Positions 1 through 9,580 of a stretch of DNA of 64,000 bases are shown here, in pieces. The translations under genes were made by a program, and so were the position numbers. Below the pieces are notes generated by a model. That model did no database searches. It was not told the origin of the DNA and saw only the letters and a program-made list of their open reading frames with translations. The stretch covers positions 124,001 through 188,000 of the forward strand of contig CAZAMB010000004.1 in NCBI GenBank assembly GCA_964486335.1, written 5' to 3'. The stretch's first letter is position 1, and each line of letters opens with the position of its first letter. Source of the stretch: CAZAMB01 sp964486335 (lineage in GTDB: Bacteria; Planctomycetota; Phycisphaerae; UBA1845).

Positions 1-615
1 AAGGCCAATCTGTATTCCTACGTCCTCAACAACCCCATCAAGTACAACGACCCGGCAGGACTGGAGGAACGCCGGAGTAATGCAACGCAATTGGCGGATA
101 CCGCGAGTGACATCAGCACTGGTGGTTCGGCATTCCTCGAGTTCCTCCAATTTGGAGCTGGAGCTGGCTCGTCAAACATGAGTTTTGCGCTCTACGAAGC
201 TGCAGGGACCGGTTCTTCGATCGCCACCGGTGCCGCTGTCGTAAGCTTGGCATTCGAGGGCATGGATTTGGTTAAAAACCCGACGACGGACAAAGCGGTG
301 CATTTCGGCGGGAGCGCAGTGATCACCGGCGGCAGTTTTGTCAGCGGGCCGGGCGCGGCCATCGCCGGCGCGGCTAGGTATACCTATGAGAATTCGCCTC
401 GGATTCACGACGCGGCCAACAGAGCAGGTGATTACATTGCCGGAGGCCGATACGGTGCGGTCTCGGATTCGTTGGGCCCGAGGATCGCGGGTGCTACCAC
501 TGCCGCCGGCGTGTCCGTCACTCTGTCGCTAGTCAAGCTCGGCGCGATGGTAGGCGGCGGTCAAGCCGGAGCCAATGGCTTTGACATTGCGTTGAATTGG
601 TTGCTTGATGACTAG
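1..615 (+). CDS. RHS-repeat protein, C-terminal end (5' partial)
   Basis: The frame is open from base 1, so this is the tail of a larger gene. The first 21 codons read KANLYSYVLNNPIKYNDPAG, the classic RHS repeat-associated core junction (N-x-Y-x-Y-V-x-N-N-P ... D-P-x-G). In RHS/YD-repeat proteins this junction closes the shell and precedes a variable C-terminal tip that often carries a toxin. The remaining about 185 residues are Gly/Ala-rich with several hydrophobic stretches and end NWLLDD. I recognise no known nuclease or deaminase motif in them. A TTG at 91 could start a shorter product, but the RHS junction upstream shows translation begins outside the window. No obvious immunity gene follows: the next gene encodes a secreted protein. 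The RHS assignment is firm; tip activity is unknown. Confidence 0.85.
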   Translation, partial: KANLYSYVLNNPIKYNDPAGLEERRSNATQLADTASDISTGGSAFLEFLQFGAGAGSSNMSFALYEAAGTGSSIATGAAVVSLAFEGMDLVKNPTTDKAVHFGGSAVITGGSFVSGPGAAIAGAARYTYENSPRIHDAANRAGDYIAGGRYGAVSDSLGPRIAGATTAAGVSVTLSLVKLGAMVGGGQAGANGFDIALNWLLDD

Positions 616-685
616 AATCCCGCAACGCGCCGTTGAAAAACATGGATATGAGAATGCATATTGCACTTGCCGAAAGGATGTTACG

Positions 686-1378
686 ATGAGTCGATCTGGA
701 AATTTTGTGCTTGCGATCATTGGACTGGGCGTGGGATGGGCTACGGCCGCAATCCCCGAACCCGACGCCGTGCTCTTCGGTCCCGCGTTGGTCAGCGGCG
801 TTCAGGTGCAGCAGCGCAGCGCCGTGGTGTTGGTCACCCGGCTGCCGAGCGGCCGGGAGATCGGCCGATTTGACTTTGGCGACTGCAACGCCGACGGTGT
901 CCGCGACGTCTGTGAGCTGAGCTGCACCGCGCCCGGTTGTTCGGGAGTGGCCGGATGCGGAACGGCGCGGGACACGTCGCCCGCCGATGGCTTGCTCGAT
1001 GACTGTGCGGATAGTCTCTACGTGCTCAAGACGCGTATCGAATCCACGCCGGACGGGATTTCCCCAAGCGGAAACGCCGCCGTCCTCAACGTCGCAAATC
1101 CGACATCCGTGAACGTCTTCATGTCTGTAGCCGGCGGAGCGGAAAAGTTTGTTCGCTCCTTGCGCATCGACGAACGCGGAAAGATTCGCAATCTCGTGAT
1201 GAGTATTCTTGATCGATTCGCGTTTCGCGAATTCCAGAAGTGCCTCGACGGACCGGGAAACTCATCCCACGCCGCTGCCTGCCCCAGCGAATCCTCAACT
1301 GCCGCCGATTATGACGAAGATCGCGATGTCGATCTGCGGGACTTCGCCTTCATTCAGAATCATTTTGTCGCGAACTGA
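686..1378 (+). CDS. Secreted protein with dockerin-like calcium loops
   Basis: About 230 residues. I chose the ATG at 686 because AAAGGA lies a few bases upstream and the protein then begins with a signal peptide (MSRSGN, hydrophobic core, cleavage near ATAAIPEP). The frame stays open upstream to 605. Two calcium-binding type segments are visible: DFGDCNADGVRDVCEL near residue 65, and a C-terminal loop DYDEDRDVDLRDFAFIQNHF typical of dockerin/EF-hand tails on planctomycete secreted proteins. Several Cys in between suggest disulfides. No enzymatic domain was recognised. It is probably an extracellular or cell-surface protein. It lies co-directional with and 70 bases after the RHS tail, but nothing shows a functional link. 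Confidence 0.7.
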   Translation: MSRSGNFVLAIIGLGVGWATAAIPEPDAVLFGPALVSGVQVQQRSAVVLVTRLPSGREIGRFDFGDCNADGVRDVCELSCTAPGCSGVAGCGTARDTSPADGLLDDCADSLYVLKTRIESTPDGISPSGNAAVLNVANPTSVNVFMSVAGGAEKFVRSLRIDERGKIRNLVMSILDRFAFREFQKCLDGPGNSSHAAACPSESSTAADYDEDRDVDLRDFAFIQNHFVAN

Positions 1379-1635
1379 GTGGCGGCACTTGCAAGGAAAA
1401 CCGGCTTGCCTCCAAGTTGTCGAGTGCGCGTTGAAAACTCGGCACCCTGCGCACGCCGCCAATTCAATCGGCGTCTCGCGAGGTCCACTAGTCGCTGCTG
1501 CAATCACACGTTGATGATGCAATTCACCGAGGCCGTGGTGAGTCGGAATCAAGCATTTCTATCTTCCTGGGCGACGCGGCTCGCGCTCACCAGCGCATTT
1601 CGCTCGATGATGCCTCCTCGGGAATCACGCGAGCA

Positions 1636-3819
1636 TCACGACTTAGCCGTTCTCGATTCCGGCCATGCCCCGGCTTGATCGCGCAGTGCGGCATCGCCCT
1701 CGCCGTTGGCCTCGTACCGGTGATACACCGTCCGATGCGGGAACGGGATTTCGATACCGAGTTCGTCGAACTTCTTCTTGATTCGGCGGTTCATTTCGCG
1801 CCGAACGATCCATTGTTTGAGCGGCCTCGTCTTGATGACGAAACGAATGACGATGGCCGAGTCGCCGAAGTTGTCCAGTCCTGCCATTTCCGGATCGTCG
1901 AGAATAAAGTCACGATAGGCCGGATCGCGGCGCATTTCTTTGCCAAGGTCCATGAGAACCTTCATCACCCGGTCGGCATCTTCCTTATAGGCCACGCCGA
2001 TGTCGAACAGAGCTCGCGACCAGCCGTGCGTCAGGTTGCTGACTTTGTCGATCTGCCCATGCGGAACGAAATGAACCGTGCCGTCAAAATCGCGCAATAC
2101 GGTGATGCGCAGAGTGATACGCTCGACTTGCCCACCGACGCCGCCGACGCGGATCACGTCATTCACCGTGTATTGGTTTTCCATCAGGATCATGAACCCG
2201 GAGAAATAATCTCGGATCATGTTCTGGGCGCCGAACGCCACCGCCAAGCCCACCACGCCCGCGGCTCCCACGAGCGGAACGATGTTGACGCCGAACTCCG
2301 CGAGGATCATCAGCGTCCCTCCGACCAACACGATCACCGTCGTCGCGTTGCGAAGGACGCTGACCAGGGTCTTGGCTCGGTTCTCCCGGTCGTTGCTGCT
2401 GCCCGACGTTCCATGCCGAACCATCAACGCCACCAGTCGATGCTCAAGGACCTTGGACACCCAGAGGAGAAAGACCATCGTCACAAACGTGAACACGAGG
2501 CGTGGTCCGTGGTCGATCAGCCATTGGAGGATGTTTTGGGGCGTGAAGGGGTTTTTCAGGGTTTCGACTTTTTTCTGGGCCGCCTCGGCGGCTTTGGCCT
2601 TTTCCTCGGCGTCGCGCATGGCCGCGATCTGCTCGTTCTGAATCGCCGTCAGCTCCGAATGGCGAGCGTCGATTTGTTCCGCTCGGTCGCGAATTTCGTT
2701 TTCCGTCTCCGCCACGCGTTTTTCCGCTTCGTCGATTTTGTGCCGCAGATCTTTGAGGTCGTTCCACGTCGAGCCCTCGCCCCATTTCTTCTCAAGCTCG
2801 GCGTTGAGTGCGGCAAGCGTTTCCCGCGCGTTCACCGCCTTCTGCTTCGCGGTCTTCCGTAGTTCGCGCTCGTTGGCGATCGCCTTGCGTAGTGATTCCA
2901 GGCGCTCGGTGATCGATTGAGCCTCCTGTTTGGCTTCCTGCGCTTCGGCCTGCTTGGTCGTCGCTTCCTCCTGAGCCTGAATTAGCTTCGGACTGGGCGC
3001 GGCCTTGGAAGCCCCGGTCGTCGTCGCCGCGGCCGCGTCGGGCGCGGGTTGTCCGGTCACCGGCGCTCCGGTGGAAGGCTGCACGACGGCCGGCGGTGCC
3101 GGTTCGGTGCCGCCCCCCGTTGCCGGAGTAGCGGGCTGCGTGGTAGGCGTGATGGTCGTTGGGGCCGCAGGTTGACCCGGGGCAGGTTGCGCTTGCGCGC
3201 CCGGTGCCGCCGTCGGAGCAATCGCTCCGGATCCCGGCTGCGTTCCGGATTGATCGCCCGCGGGCTTGGGCGTTTGAACGCCAAGGAGCTTGTTGAGCGC
3301 ATCCTGATCTTGTTGGAGTTTTTGTTCGAGAAGAGCGACTTGATCTTGCAGCGCCTTGCGCTCCTTGATGGCAAGGTCGAATCGCTCGCGTGCCAACGTC
3401 CGACGTTTTTCCAAATCGGCAGACTCATTCGCAAGCGTATCAACGTTTGGATCTCGTTCATCTCGCGCTTTTTGGACGGCCTTTTTCTTGTCTTCAACTT
3501 GCCGATCGAGATCGCCGAACTCTGTTTCCGCCTTCTTATATTCGCTCTTTGGATCGTTAATCTTGGCCCGCGCGTCATCGATTTGCTTTTGAGCATCGGC
3601 GATCGTCCGCTGGAGCCGCGAAATACGTTCCGCGTCCGTAATGGCTTCCGTGGTACTCGCCGCGGATTCAGCGCCGACCGGCTTTTTCGGAGTATCGCCG
3701 GTCGGAGCCTGCGCATGAACGGCCGAGACAACCCACAGCACTGACAGCATCCATGCCGGTGTGTTCCGTCTGATTCGCAATAAGGAAGCGAAGTTTGACA
3801 CGCGATCAATTCTCTTCAT
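1636..3819 (-). CDS. MscS-family mechanosensitive channel with periplasmic coiled coil
   Basis: 727 residues. A signal peptide (cleavage near VHAQAP) is followed by long charged coiled coils (about 60-180 and 290-410), separated by a Pro/Ala/Thr/Gly-rich linker (about 185-275). A membrane region then begins near residue 435. The MscS pore and beta domain follow: a Gly/Ala-rich pore helix (VGAAGVVGLAVAFGAQNMIRD), then DYFSGFMILMENQYTVNDVI and the beta-barrel/C-terminal part ending about residue 705. MscS channels release solutes on hypo-osmotic shock. Large N-terminal extensions of this kind occur in MscK/YbdG-like relatives. The gene is convergent with the preceding one and divergent from the RCC1 gene. 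A strong antisense open frame covers it but has no protein-family character. Confidence 0.9.
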   Translation of the reverse strand: MKRIDRVSNFASLLRIRRNTPAWMLSVLWVVSAVHAQAPTGDTPKKPVGAESAASTTEAITDAERISRLQRTIADAQKQIDDARAKINDPKSEYKKAETEFGDLDRQVEDKKKAVQKARDERDPNVDTLANESADLEKRRTLARERFDLAIKERKALQDQVALLEQKLQQDQDALNKLLGVQTPKPAGDQSGTQPGSGAIAPTAAPGAQAQPAPGQPAAPTTITPTTQPATPATGGGTEPAPPAVVQPSTGAPVTGQPAPDAAAATTTGASKAAPSPKLIQAQEEATTKQAEAQEAKQEAQSITERLESLRKAIANERELRKTAKQKAVNARETLAALNAELEKKWGEGSTWNDLKDLRHKIDEAEKRVAETENEIRDRAEQIDARHSELTAIQNEQIAAMRDAEEKAKAAEAAQKKVETLKNPFTPQNILQWLIDHGPRLVFTFVTMVFLLWVSKVLEHRLVALMVRHGTSGSSNDRENRAKTLVSVLRNATTVIVLVGGTLMILAEFGVNIVPLVGAAGVVGLAVAFGAQNMIRDYFSGFMILMENQYTVNDVIRVGGVGGQVERITLRITVLRDFDGTVHFVPHGQIDKVSNLTHGWSRALFDIGVAYKEDADRVMKVLMDLGKEMRRDPAYRDFILDDPEMAGLDNFGDSAIVIRFVIKTRPLKQWIVRREMNRRIKKKFDELGIEIPFPHRTVYHRYEANGEGDAALRDQAGAWPESRTAKS

Positions 3820-4208
3820 CTACGTTCAGTTTGCCTTTCGGTGATCTCGGTTGGCGATTCCCGTCGTGCCGGCCAAGGTTCTTCCCCAGTCCCCCGGTCC
3901 CCGGTCGCAGCGCGGTTTGCGCCATCCCCGGAATACAACCCTCACGCCATCCATACCCCAGCCGTTTGGGCTGTCAACCGCCGCATCTTCGGTAAAGGAC
4001 ACAACGTGCGAAAAACACGTTAGAAATGAACATTGCACGTTATCAATTCGTTACACGGACTCCGATTGAGAAAGTAATTCTGCCGCGCAACCAGTTTTCC
4101 ACCGATCGCAATGAATTCGAAACTTCCGACAGTTTTTGAAGGACCAAGAACAGTCTGAATTTTTTAAGGCCTTGTGACACGGATTGCGTTTATGAGAGGG
4201 AGGTTACC
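3820..4208. other. Divergent intergenic region upstream of MscS and RCC1 genes
   Basis: 389 bases between two divergently transcribed genes, so promoters for both must lie here. The right half (about 4020-4195) is distinctly more AT-rich than the neighbouring coding sequence. A strong ribosome-binding site GAGAGGGAGG (about 4194-4203) precedes the ATG at 4209. No convincing -35/-10 pair or palindromic operator was recognised. Confidence 0.4.
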
Positions 4209-6296
4209 ATGAACGTGATAAGCGGCATTTTGGCGAACGCGCGACCAGGGATCGTTGTTGTGCTATTGTGTACGCCTTGGACTTCAGCGCTTGCCGCTGA
4301 GCCCACAGTCGCACAGCGAGGAACGGCAGCTGGAACCGAACAGGGTGGCTGGTTGGTAGGATGGGGAAGTCCGCAGTTCGGCGGCGAGCCCGGTACGCGC
4401 TTCCTCGATATCGCTGCAGGACAGGAGCACTCGGCTCTGTTGAACCCGGACGGGTCAGTCACCGTTTACGGTGGGACAGATACGTGGGACCAGAACCTGG
4501 TGCCGGTCCCGAACGGGCCGTTTGTTTCGATCAAGTCCGGCGGTGTGCACACGATTGCGTTGCGCGAGGATGGAACCACGGTTGCTTGGGGGTGCGGATA
4601 CCCGCAATTCCAGATCTATTCGTGCCATCCCGCCAGCGACTTTACGTCGGACTATCATTTCGTTGCCATTTCCGCCGGCGGGCAGCGCAACCTAGGCCTA
4701 AGGGCGGACGGCTCCATCTTCGTTTGGGGCAACTGGGACGGCGGAAATGCGAACGTCCCGACGCCCAACGCCGACTTTGTGGCGGTCGCCGCGGGCGGAA
4801 TCAACAGCTACGGTCTTAAGTCCGACGGTTCAATTCGCGCCTGGGGCTACCCTCATTACGGTGGGTTAAGTGTGCCTGCCCCCAATTCCGGTTTCGTCGC
4901 GATTGCGGCGGGCGAAGCTCACGCGTTGGCGCTTCGCGAGGACGGCTCGCTTGCCGTTTGGGGTTGCGGAGATCCGTACAATTCCGGGCAGTGCGCCTTG
5001 CCGACGCCCAACACCGGGTTCGTAGCGATTGCGGCCGGCCACAGACACAATCTGGCGCTCAAAGCGGATGGTTCGATCGTGGCCTGGGGTGGCGCGTTCA
5101 ACACGGCGGGGGTACCCCAGCCCAACATCGGCTATACCGCGATCGAGGCCGGGACTTCGCATAACCTCGCCCTCCGCGCCGATGGTTCCGTAGCCGCATG
5201 GGGAAGCAATACCTACGGACAACTCAACGTCCCTTCACAGCCCATTCCCAACGTGCTGGCGATAGACTCGGGCTTCGATTATGCGATGGTCTTGCGCACC
5301 GATCACACCCTGCTCCCGTTGGGCGTGAGCACGCCCTACGACGTTCGTACGCAGGGCTTTTCGCTGATCGACAATTCGGACATGGTATTGACCTCGATCG
5401 ACTATTACTCCAATCTCGCGCTTCGCTCGAACGGGGAGATCGTCCAATTCGGTGCCGGCGGGGCCTACGGATTGCACGAAACGCCCGGTCCCGATCCGGA
5501 TATCGTTTCCATCGCGGTTGGCGATGGACACGGATTGGCGCTTCGAAACAACGGGACGATTGAGGCATGGGGATGCGAGGGGGATCGTGCCCTTGGTCAA
5601 TGCGACGTGCCCGCGCCGAACGACGACTTTGTTGCGGTCGCGGCGTCCCAGTCGCGCAGCTTGGGGCTTAAGTCGAACGGCACCGTCGTGGTTTGGGGAT
5701 ACAACGTTTACGAACGTGTTCTCGACCTTCCGGTCCCCAATAGCGGCTTCATCGCCATCGACGTGAGCTGGTTCCACAATCTCGGACTTCGCGCGGACGG
5801 GAGCATCGCTGCCTGGGGCTGTGACCCGACCGGACAGCACGGTCTGGACTTCGGACAGTGCGACGTGCCCGAACCGAACGAAGACTTCATCGCCATCTCC
5901 GCCGGGTTGCATCACAGCATGGGATTGAAGTCCGACGGCTCGGTTGTCGCCTGGGGCTGCGAGCAAGGCGGATGGCCCGCCTCGGATGTCGTCGATCGCG
6001 GTCAGTGCGATCCGCCCGCAGACAACTTCAGATTCACCGCCATCTCCGCCGGCAAGAACCACAGCATGGCCATTCGGGGCGGGATCCCCTACCCGCCGAC
6101 CGGTAGCTTCGACGGCGACGCGAGTGTCGATGCCGCGGACTATTCGACATTTTTCTATTGCTTCGACGGACCGCGAACACTCGGAACCTCTCTGGGGTGT
6201 ACCCCCTTGCACGCGTTTCTGGCCGACCTGGACCTCGACGGCGACCGCGATCTTTCGGATTTCGCCGCAATGCAGCGAAACTTCACCGGACAGTAA
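4209..6296 (+). CDS. Secreted RCC1/BLIP-II-type beta-propeller protein with dockerin tail
   Basis: 695 residues. The signal peptide ends near ALAAEP. Most of the chain is a tandem array of about 45-50 residue repeats with the RCC1/BLIP-II signature (F-V-A-I-A-A-G-x-x-H-x-L-A-L-R-x-D-G-S-x-x-A-W-G), roughly a dozen copies between residues 45 and 620. These build a seven-bladed-propeller-like scaffold for binding. The last 65 residues hold two calcium loops (GSFDGDASVDAADYSTF and ADLDLDGDRDLSDFAAM), a dockerin-like tail seen on several other proteins in this window. No catalytic residues were identified; the likely role is extracellular binding or a structural scaffold. The ATG at 4209 is supported by a strong GGGAGG Shine-Dalgarno sequence. 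It stands alone, divergent from the MscS gene. Confidence 0.85.
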   Translation: MNVISGILANARPGIVVVLLCTPWTSALAAEPTVAQRGTAAGTEQGGWLVGWGSPQFGGEPGTRFLDIAAGQEHSALLNPDGSVTVYGGTDTWDQNLVPVPNGPFVSIKSGGVHTIALREDGTTVAWGCGYPQFQIYSCHPASDFTSDYHFVAISAGGQRNLGLRADGSIFVWGNWDGGNANVPTPNADFVAVAAGGINSYGLKSDGSIRAWGYPHYGGLSVPAPNSGFVAIAAGEAHALALREDGSLAVWGCGDPYNSGQCALPTPNTGFVAIAAGHRHNLALKADGSIVAWGGAFNTAGVPQPNIGYTAIEAGTSHNLALRADGSVAAWGSNTYGQLNVPSQPIPNVLAIDSGFDYAMVLRTDHTLLPLGVSTPYDVRTQGFSLIDNSDMVLTSIDYYSNLALRSNGEIVQFGAGGAYGLHETPGPDPDIVSIAVGDGHGLALRNNGTIEAWGCEGDRALGQCDVPAPNDDFVAVAASQSRSLGLKSNGTVVVWGYNVYERVLDLPVPNSGFIAIDVSWFHNLGLRADGSIAAWGCDPTGQHGLDFGQCDVPEPNEDFIAISAGLHHSMGLKSDGSVVAWGCEQGGWPASDVVDRGQCDPPADNFRFTAISAGKNHSMAIRGGIPYPPTGSFDGDASVDAADYSTFFYCFDGPRTLGTSLGCTPLHAFLADLDLDGDRDLSDFAAMQRNFTGQ

Positions 6297-6536
6297 ATCT
6301 ATTTGAGAGTGCGGTTCATCCGCCAGGATTTTCGCGGTTCCCCCTACGAAGAAGACATACGCAAGGAACAACGGCGGGTATGCCAAGCACGATTCAGTTT
6401 GAGATAATTACCTCGAATGACCAGTGGACTTTTTCGATCGAAACGCTCGTACGTCGCCGCAGGATCCCACAGGGCTTTGGAGCGATCGTGCAATGAGAGC
6501 CTCAGTTCCCCATGACCGCACCGCACAATCCGCACC

Positions 6537-6833
6537 CTATTTGACTTCAACGCTCATCGTTATGTTTTGGCTTGCGGGGCGTTGCGCCAACTGCAAGTAA
6601 TTCGAAAACACGCAACGAACCAACCCGGCAACGCTTCGAACCTCCAGTTTTTTATAGATACGTCCGAGGTGTGTATGAACGGTGTTCGTGGATATTCCCA
6701 ACACTCGTCCGACGCCGGTTTCTGATTGGCCTTCGAGGAGACTTCGGACGATGTCCACTTCGCGCGGCGTAAGGTGTAACACGTCGGCGAGAACCCGCCA
6801 ATCGTCCTGCGTTAGCCGACAGTTCGCGTTCAT
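6537..6833 (-). CDS. Small LuxR/GerE-type helix-turn-helix regulator
   Basis: 98 residues, essentially a stand-alone LuxR C-terminal DNA-binding domain. LTPREVDIVRSLLEG begins at about residue 20, then the recognition segment GRVLGISTNTVHTHLGRIYKKLEV, with the conserved T-V-x-x-H pattern. No receiver or ligand-binding domain is present, so the signal input is unknown; partner-dependent or constitutive binding is possible. The ATG at 6833 lacks a clear Shine-Dalgarno sequence. Flanking genes (RCC1 protein, metal ATPase) do not define a regulon. Confidence 0.75.
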   Translation of the reverse strand: MNANCRLTQDDWRVLADVLHLTPREVDIVRSLLEGQSETGVGRVLGISTNTVHTHLGRIYKKLEVRSVAGLVRCVFSNYLQLAQRPASQNITMSVEVK

Positions 6834-7463
6834 CAGAAAGTTTGATCTCGCAAACCCGCAAAATGGCTCGAGAGTCGTTCGTTAGAAATAATTCTAACCC
6901 ACCGCATGTTGCCCATAAAAATCAGACGCGGCTTGGCCTTCCAGGCGAGTCGGTATTGCGAATCACGTCCAAGCGATCCACATGGGCTGCAAGCATCCTC
7001 TTGCTCTTGGTGCCTGCCACTCCCTGTCGTGAGAGGGGAGAAATGAAACTCACGATATCTCGGACGATCTCAAACACCGTCAATTGGACTTACGACGCAA
7101 ACCAGACCCACCTTAATGCCAATTATAACAGCAGCAATATGGCATGCCAAGGAAAAAATAATCTAATTCAGTGAATCCTCCGCATGCATTCGCAGCCCAT
7201 GTTCCTCCAGGTTGTTTAATTTGGGAAACTGCGTAAGGACCAAACCACGTTTCGTCATGATTGCCAGTGGACTTGCACGACTATTCAAAACGCCTGAAGG
7301 AATCAACCACGAACGTCAACATTGGTCACTTGAAGGAACCGGAACGCAATGAACCAGAAGTACTCACGCAGGGATTGGATCGATGGCGGCGGCCAGGTCC
7401 GGAATGGCAAAACTGCCATACGCGAAAGGAGACCAACATCCAAGCATTGGACGAATCAGGGAC
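6834..7463. other. Gene-free 630-base stretch
   Basis: It has lower GC than its surroundings and contains only short open frames with no family character. One 43-codon frame starting at the ATG at 7042 has GAGAGGGG just upstream, but its Asn-rich product resembles nothing I know. No repeat, hairpin terminator or RNA gene was recognised. Confidence 0.4.
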
Positions 7464-9458
7464 TCACACCGCCGCCGGTGCGGCGACGGACGGGCCGACA
7501 TAGCTCTCCACGTCGATCGTCCGCTCCTCTCCGAAACGGACAAGGCGTGCGCTATTGAAAATGACCACGGCTGTCGCGACTGTGTGGGCGACGGCGGCCA
7601 GAATCGGTGTGAGCGGGCCCCAAATGGCCAGCGTCATCGTCACGATAATGAATGCCACGCCGAAAAGAATGTTCTGCCACACAACGTTAGTGGCCGCCCG
7701 CGAAAGGCGAATCAGAAACGGTAGCCGCGACAGGTCGTTGTTCATCAGGGCGATGGAGGCGGAGTTGATGGCCACGTCGCTGCCGGCCGCGCCCATGGCG
7801 ATGCCGAGGTCGCTGGCGGCGAGCATGGGCGCATCGTTGACGCCGTCGCCGATGACAGCCACCTTATGCCCGCGTTTCTTCAAGTCATCAACGAGTCGAA
7901 GTTTCTCCTCGGGAAGCACCTCGGCCTGAACCTCGGTGCAGCCCATTTCGGCGCCGACGCGGCGGGCGACGGACCATTTGTCACCGGTGACCATGGAAAG
8001 ATTGCGAATGTTGAGCTTGCGGAGTTCATCGATTGCGTGGCGGGCTTCGGGACGCGTGCGGTCTTCAAGCCCGATCCAGCCGAGGCATTTCCCGCCGCGG
8101 GCCACGTACAGCAAACTGACGCCTTCCGGTTCGGCGTAGTCGGCATTTTGCGTGATGGACATATCGACGCCTCGCTCGGACAGCCAGCTTGCCCGACCGA
8201 CCATGATCTTCTCACCGTCCACCTCGGCGGAAACGCCCCGCCCCGCAACCTCGGCGAAGTTCGTCGGGTGCGTGAGTGCGATTTTGGCCTTGCGTGCGAC
8301 GGATAATAGTGCGAGCGCGGCGGGATGTTTGCTCATTTGTTCAGCCGATGCCGCGGCCCAGAGCACGTCAGCCCCGTCCACGCCGGGCGCGGGCTTGAGC
8401 TGCGAAACCGAGAGCACGCCCGTCGTAAGCGTTCCCGTCTTGTCGAACACGACGGCGGTCAGTGATCGGGCGAACTCAAGCTGCACGACGTTCTTGATAA
8501 GAATGCCAAGCCGGGCGGCACAACTGAGCGCGGCGACCATCGCCGTCGGCGTCGCAAGCACCAGCGCGCAGGGACAGGCGATGATGAGCATCGTGATCGC
8601 TTTATTGACGCCAACGTCTTTATCCTCGGAAAAAAACCAAACCACGGCCGCCAACATGCAGATCGTCGGCGTATACCAGCCCGCGTAGCGATCAATGAGC
8701 CGCATGAGCGGAATCCGCGTTTTTTCGGCGTCGAGGATCAGCCGCTGCACGCGGCCGAGGGTTGTGTCGCCGCCGGCCTTCGTCACCCGAATGTCCAGCG
8801 CGCCGGTCAGGTTGCTGGTTCCGCTGAAGACTTCGTTGCCAACGGTCTTGTCGACCGGCAATGACTCGCCGGTGATGTTGGCCTGATTGACCGTGGATTC
8901 ACCGGAAAGGACCTCGCCGTCGGCGGGAACGTTGTCGCCCGGCCGAACTCTGATTCGGTCGCCGGGGCGCAGCCGATGGGCGTCGACGACTTCCTCCCCG
9001 CCATCGGGATTAATGCGATGCGCCTTGTCGGGCGTGAGACGCAGCAAGGACTCGATCGAAGCGCGCGCGCCAAGGGCCGTGCGCGTCTCAATCAGATTGG
9101 AGATCACCATGAAAAACGCGATGATGCCCGCTTCCTGATACTCTCCCAACGCGATCGCCGCGACGACGGCAAGGGCGACAAGCTCGTCCATGTGCATGTG
9201 GCCGTGTCGAAGGCACTTGAGCGCGTGCCAGACCAACGGACCACCCAGCATCAGCGCGCCGAGCAAAGCGATGACATCGGAGTAGACGGAGTGCGTTTTT
9301 CCACCGAAATCGGTCTGCTGAAACAGCGTTCGGGCGACGAAGGGAAAATCAACGACGTACGACGCAACCACAAGCATTCCGCCCAGCAGCGTGCCGATCA
9401 GCAGCCAGCCGGCCTTGGCGGTTTCGGCCTCAAGTTGTTTCATGTGGGCATGGGCCAC
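7464..9458 (-). CDS. P1B-type heavy-metal-translocating ATPase
   Basis: 664 residues. A membrane pump that exports a transition metal using ATP. Visible motifs: TGES in the actuator domain (about 196-199), the metal-binding membrane CPC (Cys295-Pro-Cys297), the phosphorylation site DKTGTLT (Asp339), an SKHP motif typical of P1B pumps, and GDGVNDAP near residue 560. There is no N-terminal CxxC metal-binding domain, only His-rich pieces (MAHAHMK, RHGHMHMD). The last membrane segment reads AVAHTVATAVVIFNSARL, which matches neither the usual Cu(I) nor Zn/Cd pattern, so substrate is left open. The GTG start at 9458 is chosen because GGGAGGA lies 8 bases upstream. The gene is monocistronic, and no metal sensor is adjacent. 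Confidence 0.92.
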   Translation of the reverse strand: MAHAHMKQLEAETAKAGWLLIGTLLGGMLVVASYVVDFPFVARTLFQQTDFGGKTHSVYSDVIALLGALMLGGPLVWHALKCLRHGHMHMDELVALAVVAAIALGEYQEAGIIAFFMVISNLIETRTALGARASIESLLRLTPDKAHRINPDGGEEVVDAHRLRPGDRIRVRPGDNVPADGEVLSGESTVNQANITGESLPVDKTVGNEVFSGTSNLTGALDIRVTKAGGDTTLGRVQRLILDAEKTRIPLMRLIDRYAGWYTPTICMLAAVVWFFSEDKDVGVNKAITMLIIACPCALVLATPTAMVAALSCAARLGILIKNVVQLEFARSLTAVVFDKTGTLTTGVLSVSQLKPAPGVDGADVLWAAASAEQMSKHPAALALLSVARKAKIALTHPTNFAEVAGRGVSAEVDGEKIMVGRASWLSERGVDMSITQNADYAEPEGVSLLYVARGGKCLGWIGLEDRTRPEARHAIDELRKLNIRNLSMVTGDKWSVARRVGAEMGCTEVQAEVLPEEKLRLVDDLKKRGHKVAVIGDGVNDAPMLAASDLGIAMGAAGSDVAINSASIALMNNDLSRLPFLIRLSRAATNVVWQNILFGVAFIIVTMTLAIWGPLTPILAAVAHTVATAVVIFNSARLVRFGEERTIDVESYVGPSVAAPAAV

Positions 9459-9580
9459 GCGGATCGTCCTCCCAGGGAAATACTTAGACCAGTCGGAGCA
9501 TAGCCTCGACGTCGGAATCGGTCGAGCATACTACGCCGACGCCGACCGGCCGGTTCTCTTGTTGACGAATCGAGGAAGCG

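Noticed and set aside
1675..2862. 395-codon open frame antisense to the MscS gene
   Set aside because: It mirrors the real gene's codons in a GC-rich genome, has a His/Arg/Asp-heavy composition and no ribosome-binding site; the opposite strand has a clear protein family.
5235..6386. 383-codon open frame antisense to the RCC1 gene
   Set aside because: Its periodic composition simply reflects the RCC1 repeats on the other strand.
7042..7174. 43-codon frame with an AGGGG-like site before it
   Set aside because: Spacing to the start is tight and the Asn-rich product has no recognisable features; insufficient to call a gene.
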